The notes below the pieces were generated by a model. It was given only the letters and a program-made list of their open reading frames with translations. It was not told the origin of the DNA and ran no database searches. 64,000 nt of DNA. It comes from Alistipes sp. GTDB taxonomy: Bacteria > Bacteroidota > Bacteroidia > Bacteroidales > Rikenellaceae. Of this stretch, positions 1-8,379 are shown piece by piece; within the stretch, counting starts at the first letter, position 1, and each line of letters opens with the position of its first letter. The stretch covers positions 49,048 through 113,047 of the forward strand of contig JAGBFA010000008.1 in NCBI GenBank assembly GCA_017936685.1, in the 5' to 3' direction. A program made the translations under genes and the position numbers.

Positions 1-861
1 TCGCGTGCCAACCTCTCGCCCGTACTCTACGAGGGTATCGAGCCGGGCGGCCAGCTGACCACCACCACGCAGATCGAGAACTTCCCGGGTTATCCCGAGG
101 GTATCGGCGGCACTGAAATGATGGAGGACCTGCGCCGTCAGGCGCAGCGTTTCGGCGCGCACGTGCGTCGCGGTATCATCACTTCGGTCGATCTTCGGCA
201 GCGTCCGTTCCACGTGACGGTCGACAACGAGCATGAGATCGAGGCCGAGTCGCTGATCGTGGCCACGGGTGCCTCGGCGCGCTATCTGGGTCTGGAATCG
301 GAGAACCGTTTTCGCGGCATGGGTGTCAGCGCATGCGCCACGTGCGACGGCTTCTTCTATCGCCGCAAGGACGTGGCCGTAGTGGGCGGCGGCGATACGG
401 CGTGCGAGGAGGCCACCTATCTGGCATCGTTGTGCCGTCAGGTCTATATGATCGTCCGCAAGCCCTATCTGCGTGCCTCGAAGGCCATGCAGGAGCGTGT
501 GTTCGCCACCGAGAACATCAAGGTGCTGTTCGAGCAGAACACGGCCGAGGTGTTGGGCGACGACAACGGTGTGACCGGCGCGCGTCTGCGTCACAGCACT
601 ACGGGCGAAGAGACCCAGATCGCCATCGACGGCTTCTTCCTGGCCATAGGCCATCACCCCAATACCGAGCTGTTCAAGGGTCAGTTGGAGCTGGACGACG
701 AGGGCTACATCAAGGTGTGGGGCGCATCGTCGAAGACCAGCGTCGAGGGCGTGTTCGCTGCGGGCGACGTGAAAGACCCGTCGTACCGCCAGGCCATCAC
801 GGCTGCCGGTTCGGGCTGCATAGCCGCACTCGACTGCGAACGTTTCCTTTTGGCGCAATAG
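1..861 (+). CDS. trxB: Thioredoxin-disulfide reductase, 5'-truncated by window edge
   Basis: This FAD- and NADPH-dependent flavoenzyme reduces thioredoxin in the cytoplasm. The reading frame is open from base 1, so roughly the first 30 residues, including the N-terminal FAD dinucleotide motif, lie outside the window. Visible motifs are the redox-active CATC pair (codons at 334-345), the NADPH-binding GGGDTACEEA and the C-terminal FAD motif GVFAAGDV. The frame ends at TAG 859-861. A small lipoprotein gene follows after 29 bases on the same strand and is probably co-transcribed. An ATG at 118 lies inside the domain and is not the true start. The identification is secure; only the N-terminus is unknown. 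Confidence 0.96.
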   Translation, partial: SRANLSPVLYEGIEPGGQLTTTTQIENFPGYPEGIGGTEMMEDLRRQAQRFGAHVRRGIITSVDLRQRPFHVTVDNEHEIEAESLIVATGASARYLGLESENRFRGMGVSACATCDGFFYRRKDVAVVGGGDTACEEATYLASLCRQVYMIVRKPYLRASKAMQERVFATENIKVLFEQNTAEVLGDDNGVTGARLRHSTTGEETQIAIDGFFLAIGHHPNTELFKGQLELDDEGYIKVWGASSKTSVEGVFAAGDVKDPSYRQAITAAGSGCIAALDCERFLLAQ

Positions 862-890
862 GGTGTGAACGACATTAGAATAAGGCTGTT

Positions 891-1301
891 ATGAAACGCT
901 ATCTTGTCATGATCCTGTCGGCCGTGCTGCTCACGGCCTGCGGCGTGTCGGTCTCGTATGTGGGCAAGTCCTACGCTCCGGTGCAGAGCGTCGATCTGTG
1001 GTTCGACTGGCGCGACGTGCCGTGCGACTACGAGACTATGGGGCATATCGACGCTTCGCCGGGTCTGTTCACCAATATCGAAGACGCACAGGCCGCCATC
1101 GAGGCGCGCGCCCGCGAGGCGGGAGCCGATGCCGTGGTCTTCGAGGGTGTGCGGCGCAATGCCTCTGCGCCCGAGTACAAAACCACCGAGCGCAGCGAGA
1201 AGAATATCGACGGTTCGGTGACGCGCACCACAACAACGACCAAGGAGCAGGCCATATCGCACACGCTCATGGCGACCTTCATCAAATACAAACGACCTTA
1301 A
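891..1301 (+). CDS. Small lipoprotein of unknown function
   Basis: The 136-residue product begins with a lysine-arginine n-region, a hydrophobic stretch and the lipobox LTAC, giving a lipidated cysteine at residue 17. It is therefore probably anchored in the outer or inner membrane facing the periplasm. The mature part is short, polar and has a threonine-rich patch near residue 110. I do not recognise a family. It sits 29 bases after trxB and only 4 bases before the rnz start, so it belongs to the trxB-rnz-trmH transcription unit. The gene call is supported by the signal peptide and tight packing; the function is unknown. Confidence 0.85.
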   Translation: MKRYLVMILSAVLLTACGVSVSYVGKSYAPVQSVDLWFDWRDVPCDYETMGHIDASPGLFTNIEDAQAAIEARAREAGADAVVFEGVRRNASAPEYKTTERSEKNIDGSVTRTTTTTKEQAISHTLMATFIKYKRP

Positions 1302-1305
1302 CGAT

Positions 1306-2229
1306 TTGAGCTTCTCGGTAACCATACTCGGCAATGCGTCGGCCAAACCTACGGCCGACAGCCACCCCTCGGCACAGGCGGTCAACTTCAACGAGCAGTA
1401 CTATCTGGTCGATGCAGGCGAGGGCGTGCAGCAGCAGCTGGTGCGCCGCGGCATCAACCCGCTGCGGCTGCGCGGCGTATTCATCTCGCATCTGCACGGC
1501 GACCACGTCTACGGTCTGTTCCCGCTCATCGCCACGCTCGGGCTGTACGGCAAGCGCACGCCGTTGGACGTTTACGCCCCTGCGCCGTTAGGCGAGATAT
1601 TGGAGGGGCACAAACGCTGGTTTGCCGCCGATCTGCCCTACGAGGTGGTGTGGCACAGGGTCGATACGACGCACCACGAGCTTGTATTCGAGAACAATAC
1701 GCTCGAAGTGTGGAGTCTGCCGCTGCGTCACCGCGTGCCTGCGTCGGGCTATCTGTTTCGCGAGAAGACCCCGCAGCTCAACGTCGAGAAGTACAAGATC
1801 GTGAAATACGGGCTCGACATAGGACAGATCGTGGCGGCCAAGCGCGGCGAGGATATCACGCTCCCGACGGGCGAGGTGATCCCCAATTCCGAGCTGACCT
1901 ACATGCCGCACCTGCCGCGGTCGTATGCTTACTGCTCCGACACCAACTTCTCGGCACGGCTGGCCGAGATGGTGCGCGGTGTCGATCTGCTCTATCACGA
2001 GACCACATACGCCGATGCGGAGCGTCGTCAGGCGCGCGACAGAGGACACTCGACCACCGTCGAGGCGGCCGAGGTGGCGTTGCGTGCCGGCGTGGGACGA
2101 CTCATCATCGGGCACTTCTCGTCGCGATACAAAGACCGCGAGGCGTTGCTGGCCGAGTGCCGCAGCCGTTTTGCCGAGAGCTACATAGCCCGTGAGGGCG
2201 AGAAATTCGAAATAGAAGAGAGACGATGA
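1306..2229 (+). CDS. rnz: Ribonuclease Z (tRNA 3'-processing endonuclease)
   Basis: This zinc endonuclease of the metallo-beta-lactamase superfamily removes 3' trailers from pre-tRNAs. The signature HxHxDH is visible as H62, H64, D66 and H67, followed by the later ligands in YCSDTNF and IGHFSSRY. The length of 307 residues is normal. The start is TTG at 1306: it gives the expected N-terminus (SFSVTILGNASAKP) four bases after the upstream stop, and no in-frame ATG fits. The final codons overlap the ATG of the next gene in an ATGA arrangement, which implies translational coupling with the RNA methyltransferase. Confidence 0.93.
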   Translation: MSFSVTILGNASAKPTADSHPSAQAVNFNEQYYLVDAGEGVQQQLVRRGINPLRLRGVFISHLHGDHVYGLFPLIATLGLYGKRTPLDVYAPAPLGEILEGHKRWFAADLPYEVVWHRVDTTHHELVFENNTLEVWSLPLRHRVPASGYLFREKTPQLNVEKYKIVKYGLDIGQIVAAKRGEDITLPTGEVIPNSELTYMPHLPRSYAYCSDTNFSARLAEMVRGVDLLYHETTYADAERRQARDRGHSTTVEAAEVALRAGVGRLIIGHFSSRYKDREALLAECRSRFAESYIAREGEKFEIEERR

Positions 2230-2966
2230 CAAAGGCCGAGATACAATTCGTCCGCTCGTTAGCGGACAAGCGTGCGCGCGACGAGCAGTCGCTGTTCGTG
2301 GCCGAGGGTGAGAAACTCGTCGGCGAGATACGTTCGTCGTACCTGCGCATAAGAAAGATATACACCTCGACCGACAGCCTGCCGTGGCCCGAGGCCGAAC
2401 ATGTCACTGCCGCCGAGATGGGGCGCATCTCGATGCTCAAAACACCCTCCTCGGTGCTTGCCGTGGTCGAAAAGCCGCACTCTCGGCTCGACCGCAGCAC
2501 GCTCGGCTCGCGGCTGACCCTGGCTCTCGACGGTGTGCAGAACCCCGGCAATCTGGGCACCATAATACGTCTGGCCGACTGGTGGGGCATAAGCGATGTG
2601 ATATGCTCCGAGGATTGCGCCGACTGCTTCAACCCCAAGGTCGTGCAGGCCACCATGGGTGCCATACTGCGCGTGCGCGTGCACTACACCTCTCTCGATG
2701 CCCTGCTTGCCGAGGCCTCGGCCGGCGGCGTTCCCGTCTACGGAACCTTCCTCGACGGCGACGACATCTACGCCGCCGATCTTACGCCCAACGGCATCAT
2801 CGTCATGGGCAACGAGGGGCGCGGCATCTCCGACACCTGTGCCCGTCACATCACCCGCCGCCTCTTCATTCCTCCCTATCCGCGCGATTGTCGCGGCTCC
2901 GAGTCGCTCAACGTAGCCATAGCTACGGCGGTGGTGTGTGCCGAGTTCCGCCGATCTTTTTCGTGA
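2226..2966 (+). CDS. TrmH/SpoU-family RNA 2'-O-methyltransferase
   Basis: This 246-residue SPOUT-class enzyme transfers a methyl group from S-adenosylmethionine to a ribose 2'-OH in rRNA or tRNA. An N-terminal substrate-binding domain (residues 1-85) precedes the trefoil-knot catalytic part with the three SpoU motifs: NPGNLGTIIRLADWWGI, IVMGNEGRGI and GSESLNVAIATAVV. Whether the target is 23S rRNA (RlmB-like) or tRNA cannot be told. The start overlaps the rnz stop. The stop TGA at 2964-2966 and the last two or three codons lie inside the left arm of repeat A1, so the repeat supplies the C-terminus of the protein. Confidence 0.93.
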   Translation: MTKAEIQFVRSLADKRARDEQSLFVAEGEKLVGEIRSSYLRIRKIYTSTDSLPWPEAEHVTAAEMGRISMLKTPSSVLAVVEKPHSRLDRSTLGSRLTLALDGVQNPGNLGTIIRLADWWGISDVICSEDCADCFNPKVVQATMGAILRVRVHYTSLDALLAEASAGGVPVYGTFLDGDDIYAADLTPNGIIVMGNEGRGISDTCARHITRRLFIPPYPRDCRGSESLNVAIATAVVCAEFRRSFS

Positions 2967-3078
2967 AAAGCGGCATTCTGCTTCCGCTCGCTCCATTGTC
3001 CGAACGGGTAGTACGTCAAGTACAACCCGTCCGTCCAATGTTCGTTGCGCGTTGCATAATACCGCTTTTGACGAAAAA
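2957..3078 (+). repeat. Family A palindromic repeat, copy A1
   Basis: This is a 122-bp element bounded by near-inverted termini (TTTTTCGTGAAAAGCGG and CCGCTTTTGACGAAAAA). The centre forms a second stem-loop, GGGTAGTAC-GTCAA-GTACAACCC, extended outward by ACG/CGT-type pairs. It begins inside the trmH-like gene and supplies its stop codon. Ten other copies in this window share the architecture. Confidence 0.9.
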
Positions 3079-3100
3079 GCGGGTAGTGGTGCTTGGGTTG

Positions 3101-3222
3101 TTTTCCGTGAAAAGCAGCATTCTGCTTCCGCTCGCTCCATTGTCCGAACGGGTAGTACGTCAAGTACAACCCGTCCGTCCAATGTTCGTTGCGCGTTGCA
3201 TAATACCGCTTTTGACGAAAAA
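3101..3222 (+). repeat. Family A palindromic repeat, copy A2
   Basis: This copy is nearly identical to A1 and lies in direct orientation about 143 bases downstream, separated by a conserved GTAGTGGTGCTTGGG-type spacer. It looks like a recent tandem duplication of A1 plus its spacer. Left and right termini and the GTAC-GTCAA-GTAC apical loop are intact. Confidence 0.9.
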
Positions 3223-3257
3223 GCGGGTAGTGGTGCTTTGGTGGCTATTCCACCTGT

Positions 3258-3690
3258 CATTCTGAACGAAGCTATGCGGAGTAAAGAATCCGGTTATGGA
3301 CGATAAGGCAAAAAGACTGTCACTCCGAGGAGCAACGTAGTTGCGACGTGGGAGTCTCGCCACACAAAACTGTCACTCCGAGGGAGGACATTGCCCGACC
3401 GTGGGAGTCTCGCGGTCGGGAGAGTGGCGGTCGTACAGGAGCGTGTTTGCCGCCCAAAAGAGAGATTCTCACGTCGCAGTCATTCGACTGCTCCTCAGAA
3501 TGACAGGACGGTGGAAATAATCGCGCACAGATTTCTCGCTTGCGCTCGAAATGACAATCTCGACGTGTCATGCTGAGCGGAGCAATGCGGAGTGAAGCAT
3601 CTGGTTGGGGTAGACATGGTGTATTATCCTCTCACGTCGTCCCCAACAAGATTCTTCACTTCGTTCAGAATGACATGGCTGTGGAAATAG
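3258..3690. repeat. Family B short-hairpin repeat cluster
   Basis: This stretch carries several B units in both orientations. Each has flanks TGTCAYTCYGAGGAGC and GCGACGTGRGARTCTC around a self-complementary core that differs per copy, for example 3317-3361, 3370-3412 and (inverted) 3461-3507. Looser relatives with TTCTGAACGAAG...AAGAATC flanks lie at about 3258-3297 and 3568-3675. No gene is seen in the region. Confidence 0.8.
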
Positions 3691-3712
3691 TCTCCAAAGA
3701 ATTATGCGCCGC

Positions 3713-3832
3713 TTTTTCATCAAAATGCCGCAGATGCGACTCTCCGACAGAGCGAGACGATGGGCTGTACTGGTGTACTGCCCATTGGCGAGCGACGAGG
3801 AGAGGAAGCAGGTGCGGTATTCTCACGGAAAA
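3713..3832 (-). repeat. Family A palindromic repeat, copy A3 (inverted)
   Basis: This is a diverged reverse-orientation copy. Its outer arms read TTTTTCATCAAAATGCCG at the plus-strand left end, and the apical part pairs ATGGGCTGTAC with GTACTGCCCAT. It closely resembles copy A9 near leuS, so two sub-types of the element exist. Confidence 0.82.
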
Positions 3833-3854
3833 CTTTCCAAGCACCACAACCCAA

Positions 3855-3976
3855 TTTTTCGTCAAAAGCGGTATTATACCACGCGCAACGAACATTGGAC
3901 GGACGGGTTGTACTTGACGTACTACCCGTTCGGACAATGGAGCGAGCGGAAGCAGAATGCCGCTTTTCACGAAAAA
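3855..3976 (-). repeat. Family A palindromic repeat, copy A4 (inverted)
   Basis: This is the reverse complement of the A1/A2 type, with both termini and the GTACTTGACGTAC apical loop. It ends 12 bases beyond the mqnC stop codon, so in the direction of mqnC transcription its GTGAAAAGCGG end comes first, exactly as in copies behind trmH, leuS and rplQ. Confidence 0.9.
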
Positions 3977-3987
3977 GACACGGAAAA

Positions 3988-5079
3988 TTAGCGGTAACGG
4001 TAGAGCTGATCCCTTAACCGTGGCGTGAAACCCATCTCGCGTATGGCCTGCTGTATGCCCTCGCTGTCGAAACGGTTGCGGGCACCGGCCGAGGAGACGA
4101 CATTCTCTTCGATCATGATCGAACCCATGTCGTTGGCACCGCTGCGCAGAGCCATCTGCGCCGTGGCCTTGCCGACGGTGAGCCACGAGGCCTGTATGTT
4201 GCGTATGTTATTGAGTATAAGTCGGCTTACGGCTATTATGCGCAGATACTCTATCGACGAGAAGTGCGAGGCGACACCCTCGCGTTCGAGCTGCGTGCCG
4301 CTCGAACAGAAGACCCACGGTATGAATGCTATGAAGCCGTAGTTGCCCTCGGGACAGTGCGCCTGCAAGTCGCGTATGGTGAGCAGGTGATCGACCCTCT
4401 CGTGGGGTGTCTCCACATGGCCGTACATCATCGTGGCCGAGGTGGGGAGGTTCATCTCGTGCGCCTCGTGCATGACGCGGATCCACTCTTCGGCCGAGGG
4501 TTTGGCCGGCGATATGCGGCGGCGCACACGGTCGCAGAGGATCTCGGCACCGGCACCGGGCAGCGAGTCGAGCCCCGCTTCGCGCAGACGTTCGAGCGTG
4601 CGGCGCGTGGTGAGTCCGCTCACGCGGGCTATGTGCGAGATCTCGGGGGCACCCAAGGCGTGCAGACGCAGCGAGGGGTACTCTTGTTTGAGGTGGCGGA
4701 AGAGCTGCTCGTAGAAGTCGATGCCCAAGCGCGGGTGCAGGCCGCCCTGCAACAGCAGCTGGTCGGCCCCCAATTCCAGTGCCCGGTCGATTTTGGAGCG
4801 ATACTCGGCCAGCGTGGTGATGAAAGCCCGCTCGGTGTCGTGGGGCTTGCAATGGAAGTTGCAGAACTTGCAGCCCGAGATGCAGACGTTGGTTATGTTG
4901 ACGTTGCGGTCGATCTGCCATGTCACCACATCGGGATCGTCGACCACCTCGCGGCGCAACATGTCGGCCGTCTCGGCCAGCTCCTGCAACGGAGCCTCGT
5001 CGTAGAGGCGGTAGGCCTCTTCGCGCGTCAGCGACTCGCGCTGCAAACACTTTTCGTAAATAGGTTTCAGGCTTATCAT
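3988..5079 (-). CDS. mqnC: Cyclic dehypoxanthinyl futalosine synthase (menaquinone pathway)
   Basis: This radical SAM enzyme cyclises dehypoxanthinyl futalosine in the futalosine route to menaquinone. The [4Fe-4S]-binding CxxxCxxC is formed by C66, C70 and C73 (CISGCKFC), followed by the family landmarks SLPGAGAEIL and QASWLTVGKATAQ. Its 363 residues fit the family. The ATG overlaps the rnr stop by one base (TAATG), so it ends the five-gene operon that starts with the glutaminyl cyclase. The other radical SAM enzyme of the pathway, MqnE, is encoded in this window at 35145. Repeat A4 lies immediately downstream and may serve as the transcript 3' end. Confidence 0.94.
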   Translation of the reverse strand: MISLKPIYEKCLQRESLTREEAYRLYDEAPLQELAETADMLRREVVDDPDVVTWQIDRNVNITNVCISGCKFCNFHCKPHDTERAFITTLAEYRSKIDRALELGADQLLLQGGLHPRLGIDFYEQLFRHLKQEYPSLRLHALGAPEISHIARVSGLTTRRTLERLREAGLDSLPGAGAEILCDRVRRRISPAKPSAEEWIRVMHEAHEMNLPTSATMMYGHVETPHERVDHLLTIRDLQAHCPEGNYGFIAFIPWVFCSSGTQLEREGVASHFSSIEYLRIIAVSRLILNNIRNIQASWLTVGKATAQMALRSGANDMGSIMIEENVVSSAGARNRFDSEGIQQAIREMGFTPRLRDQLYRYR

Positions 5080-7262
5080 TATTTCAGTATCAGTTCAAAA
5101 TCCAATGTCCGGCGGCGCAGGTCGGCACCCTTGACACGCACACGCACGGGTGTGCCGAGCGTGAACGTGCGTCCCGTGGAGCGTCCCTCGATCTGGTAGC
5201 GCGCCTGGTCGAACACATAGAAATCGTCCTCTATGTCGCGCAGGAAGGCCATGCCCTCGATGTGCGTATCGTTCAACTCGACATAGATGCCCCACTCCGA
5301 CATGCCCGACACGCAGCCGTCGAACTCCTCGCCGATCTTGTCGCGCATGAACTCCACCATCTTGTACTTGATGCTGGCGCGTTCGGCCTCGGCAGCTACG
5401 ATCTCGCGGTCGGAGGCGTATGCGCAACGCTCCTCCAACTCGTTCCGATCGGCCGACTTGCCGCCGGCAAGGTAGCGTGCCAGCAGGCGGTGCACCATCA
5501 TGTCGGGGTAGCGGCGTATGGGCGAGGTGAAGTGGGTGTAGTATGGGAATGCCAGACCGTAGTGGCCTATGTTGTCGGTAGTGTAGTATGCCTTGGCCAT
5601 GCTCCTCACGGCCAGCGTCGAGACGGCATTGGCCTCGGGGCGGTCGTGCACCTGTCGTATGAGCTTGTTCATCTCCTTGGCTACGGCGCGCCCCTTCGAG
5701 GCGCGGAACGAGTAGCCGAAGCGCGTGATGAACTCGCGGAAGCGCGTGAGCTTCTCCTCGTTGGGCTCGTCGTGGACGCGATAGACCATCGTGCGTGCCA
5801 CCTTGCGGCCGTTTTGCATGCGGCGGCCGCAGAACTCGGCCACGCGGCGGTTGGCCAGCAGCATGAACTCCTCGATCATCTGGTTGGCCTCCTTCTGCTC
5901 CTTGACGTAGACACCCAACGGGCGACCATTCTCGTCGAGACGGAAACGCACCTCCTCGCGCTCGAAGCTGATGGCACCGCGGCGGAACCGCTCGCGGCGC
6001 AGACCCTGTGCCAGACGGTTGAGCGTCAATATCTCTTCGGCATAGTCGCCGCGGCCGGTCTCGATGACCTGCTGCGCCTCTTCGTAGGCGAAGCGGCGGT
6101 CGGAGTAGATCACCGTGCGGCCGAACCACTCGTCCAAGAGCTCCAACTCCTCGTTGATGGTGAATACGGCCGAGAAGCAGAGACTCTCCTCCTTAGGCCG
6201 CAGCGAGCACAGCTCGTTGGAGAGGCGTTCGGGCAGCATCGGCACCGTGCGATCCACCAGATAGACCGACGTGCCGCGGTCGTATGCCTCCGTGTCGAGC
6301 ACCGAGCCGGGCGTGACATAATGCGTCACGTCGGCTATGTGCACGCCCACCTCCCACACGCCGTCGCTCAGGCGGCGCACCGAGAGTGCGTCGTCGAAGT
6401 CCTTGGCATCGGCCGGATCTATGGTAAAGGTGGTCACCTGCCGGAAGTCGCGACGCTCGGCGTAGTCGGCCTCGGTGATGGCCGCAGGTATGGCCGCGGC
6501 AGCACCCAGCACCTCGTCGTCGAAGCGGTAGGGCAGGTCGTATTCGGCCAGTATGGCGTGCATCTCCGTATCGTTGTCGCCCGCCGGACCCAGTATGTCG
6601 ACTATCTCGCCCACGGGCAGACGCGTGCCCTCGTCCCACGAGACGATGCGCACGGCCACCTTGTCGCCGTCGCGGACATCGGCGTAGAGCTTCTTGGGCA
6701 GATATATGTCCATGCCCAAACGCTTCGAGTCGGGCGTGACGAAGATCGAGGTATGGGTAAGGCTGGCCACACCCACGTATGGCTTGCGGCTGCGCTCGAC
6801 GATCTCCACCACCACGCCCTCGGGCGAAGCACCCGAGCGCACGCGGCGCGACATGACGATGCGCACATGGTCGCCGTCGAGTGCGTTGTGCGCATTGCGG
6901 CGGCTTATATATACCTCCTGCTGCTCGTCGCCGTCGAGCCGAACGAACAGCGCGCCCGACGAAGCTCCGCACACCACACCCTCGAACCGCGGCTGATGGC
7001 GCGACGAGAGACGGTAACGGTCGCGCGAGCACTCCTCGATGAAGCCGTCGGAGAGCATCTGCACAAGCACGTCGCGCGTCGTGTTGCGCCCCTCGCGGTC
7101 GGCACCGCCCGAAGCGGCTGCCAGCTGTTTGAGCGAGAACTTGCGGTCGGAGAACTCGCGGAACATATCGGCGATGAATGCCGCACGGTCGCGCGAGCGC
7201 GACTCACGGCGCACCTCGCGGCGCGAGTCCTTATTGTTTTCTTTTCTGTTTTTTCTACTCAT
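5079..7262 (-). CDS. rnr: Ribonuclease R
   Basis: This processive 3'-5' exoribonuclease degrades structured RNA and takes part in rRNA and mRNA turnover. In order it has a basic, charged N-terminus, a winged-helix-like segment (about residues 30-80), cold-shock domains, the RNB catalytic core with TIDPADAKDFDDALS (metal-binding aspartates near residue 280) and a C-terminal S1 domain starting around residue 640. ATG at 7262 (MSRKNRK) is preferred to a TTG six bases upstream. The 727 residues fit the family. The stop overlaps the mqnC start, and the M20 gene ends 6 bases upstream. Confidence 0.95.
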   Translation of the reverse strand: MSRKNRKENNKDSRREVRRESRSRDRAAFIADMFREFSDRKFSLKQLAAASGGADREGRNTTRDVLVQMLSDGFIEECSRDRYRLSSRHQPRFEGVVCGASSGALFVRLDGDEQQEVYISRRNAHNALDGDHVRIVMSRRVRSGASPEGVVVEIVERSRKPYVGVASLTHTSIFVTPDSKRLGMDIYLPKKLYADVRDGDKVAVRIVSWDEGTRLPVGEIVDILGPAGDNDTEMHAILAEYDLPYRFDDEVLGAAAAIPAAITEADYAERRDFRQVTTFTIDPADAKDFDDALSVRRLSDGVWEVGVHIADVTHYVTPGSVLDTEAYDRGTSVYLVDRTVPMLPERLSNELCSLRPKEESLCFSAVFTINEELELLDEWFGRTVIYSDRRFAYEEAQQVIETGRGDYAEEILTLNRLAQGLRRERFRRGAISFEREEVRFRLDENGRPLGVYVKEQKEANQMIEEFMLLANRRVAEFCGRRMQNGRKVARTMVYRVHDEPNEEKLTRFREFITRFGYSFRASKGRAVAKEMNKLIRQVHDRPEANAVSTLAVRSMAKAYYTTDNIGHYGLAFPYYTHFTSPIRRYPDMMVHRLLARYLAGGKSADRNELEERCAYASDREIVAAEAERASIKYKMVEFMRDKIGEEFDGCVSGMSEWGIYVELNDTHIEGMAFLRDIEDDFYVFDQARYQIEGRSTGRTFTLGTPVRVRVKGADLRRRTLDFELILK

Positions 7263-7268
7263 TTTCAA

Positions 7269-8375
7269 TCACTTGTTTAATACATGAAGCGCAATGCGCT
7301 CCATCAACCGCTCACCCACGGCCATGGCCCGCTCGTCGGGCATGAAAGCAGAGGTGTGCGAGCGGCCTGCCGCGCTACCCACGCCTAAGCGCAGGAAGAG
7401 CGACGGATAACGCTGCGTGTAGTAGCCGAAATCCTCGGCCGTGGGGCGCGGCTGCAATTCGCGTACCGTAAAGCCCTCGGCCGCAGCCACGATCATCGAC
7501 TCGTAGCACAGTGCCACGTCGTTGACCACGCACGGGTATCCGCGGTCGATATCCACGTCGATACGCACGCCGTACATGCCGCCGATCTCTTCGGCGGCCT
7601 TGTAGAGGCTGTTCCACGTCATGCGGCGCACGTCCTCGTCGAATGTACGCATGGTACCCTCGGCGTAGGTCTCGTCGGGTATGACGTTGGTGGCACCCTC
7701 CGATACGAGCCGTCCCACCGACACCACGCACTGGGCCGAGTTCAGTTCGTTCATGCGCACCACCATGCGGCACAATGCCGCCACAGGGTCGCACAGCTGC
7801 GACCGCCATGCGGCATGACCTCCGCGGCCGTACACCCTCAATCGCAGCTCGTCGTTGGAGGCCATGAAGCGGCCGGGGCAGAAACCTATCTCGCCCACCT
7901 CCAAGGCCGAATCGACATGCTGGCCTATGACGGCCGCCACGTCGTAGCCGTCGAAAGCCCCCTCTTCGAGCACCTTCACCGCACCGCCCGGATTGCACTC
8001 CTCGCCGGGCTGGAACAGACCTATGAGCGTACCCTCGAAGTTGCGGTCGGCAGCCATCGACGACAACACGCCGTAGAGCATCGCCGCGTGCATATCGTGG
8101 CCGCAGGCGTGCATCACGCCCCTGTTCTGCGAGGCGAACTCCACGCCGGTGGCCTCCTCGATGGGCAGGGCATCGATGTCGGCGCGCAGCACCACCGCAC
8201 GGCGCGGATTGCCTCTGCGCCCCTCGATCACGGCCATGACACCCGTGCCGGCCACCGGCCTGCTCTCCAAGCCTATTTGCCGGAGCGATTCGATGATGAA
8301 GCGTTGCGTGGCGTGCTCCTCGAACGAAAGCTCGGGGTGGCGGTGCAGCTCTCTGCGAAATTCGATGCTTGTCAT
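7269..8375 (-). CDS. M20-family amidohydrolase (N-acyl-amino-acid/hippurate hydrolase type)
   Basis: This cytosolic metallohydrolase cleaves amide bonds of N-acyl amino acids or related peptides. The dinuclear metal site is visible in HACGHDMH (C91, H93, D94, H96) and FQPGEECNPGG, followed by the lid-domain motif GRGGHAAWR and the C-terminal HTSAFMPDE. With 368 residues it matches the M20D subfamily (hippurate hydrolase, N-acetyl-diaminopimelate deacetylase and similar); the natural substrate cannot be assigned. It begins 4 bases after the homocysteine methyltransferase gene and ends 6 bases before rnr, within one operon. Confidence 0.9.
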   Translation of the reverse strand: MTSIEFRRELHRHPELSFEEHATQRFIIESLRQIGLESRPVAGTGVMAVIEGRRGNPRRAVVLRADIDALPIEEATGVEFASQNRGVMHACGHDMHAAMLYGVLSSMAADRNFEGTLIGLFQPGEECNPGGAVKVLEEGAFDGYDVAAVIGQHVDSALEVGEIGFCPGRFMASNDELRLRVYGRGGHAAWRSQLCDPVAALCRMVVRMNELNSAQCVVSVGRLVSEGATNVIPDETYAEGTMRTFDEDVRRMTWNSLYKAAEEIGGMYGVRIDVDIDRGYPCVVNDVALCYESMIVAAAEGFTVRELQPRPTAEDFGYYTQRYPSLFLRLGVGSAAGRSHTSAFMPDERAMAVGERLMERIALHVLNK

Positions 8376-8379
8376 GACT

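Noticed and set aside
3704-3991. Open frames inside family A repeats (for example 95 codons on the plus strand, and similar frames near leuS and surE)
   Set aside because: The frames repeat the same peptide because they translate the repeat itself, and copies do not keep the frame.
5262-7280. Plus-strand open frame of 672 codons opposite rnr
   Set aside because: It is antisense to rnr, rich in histidine and valine as expected from codon mirroring, and has no domain.
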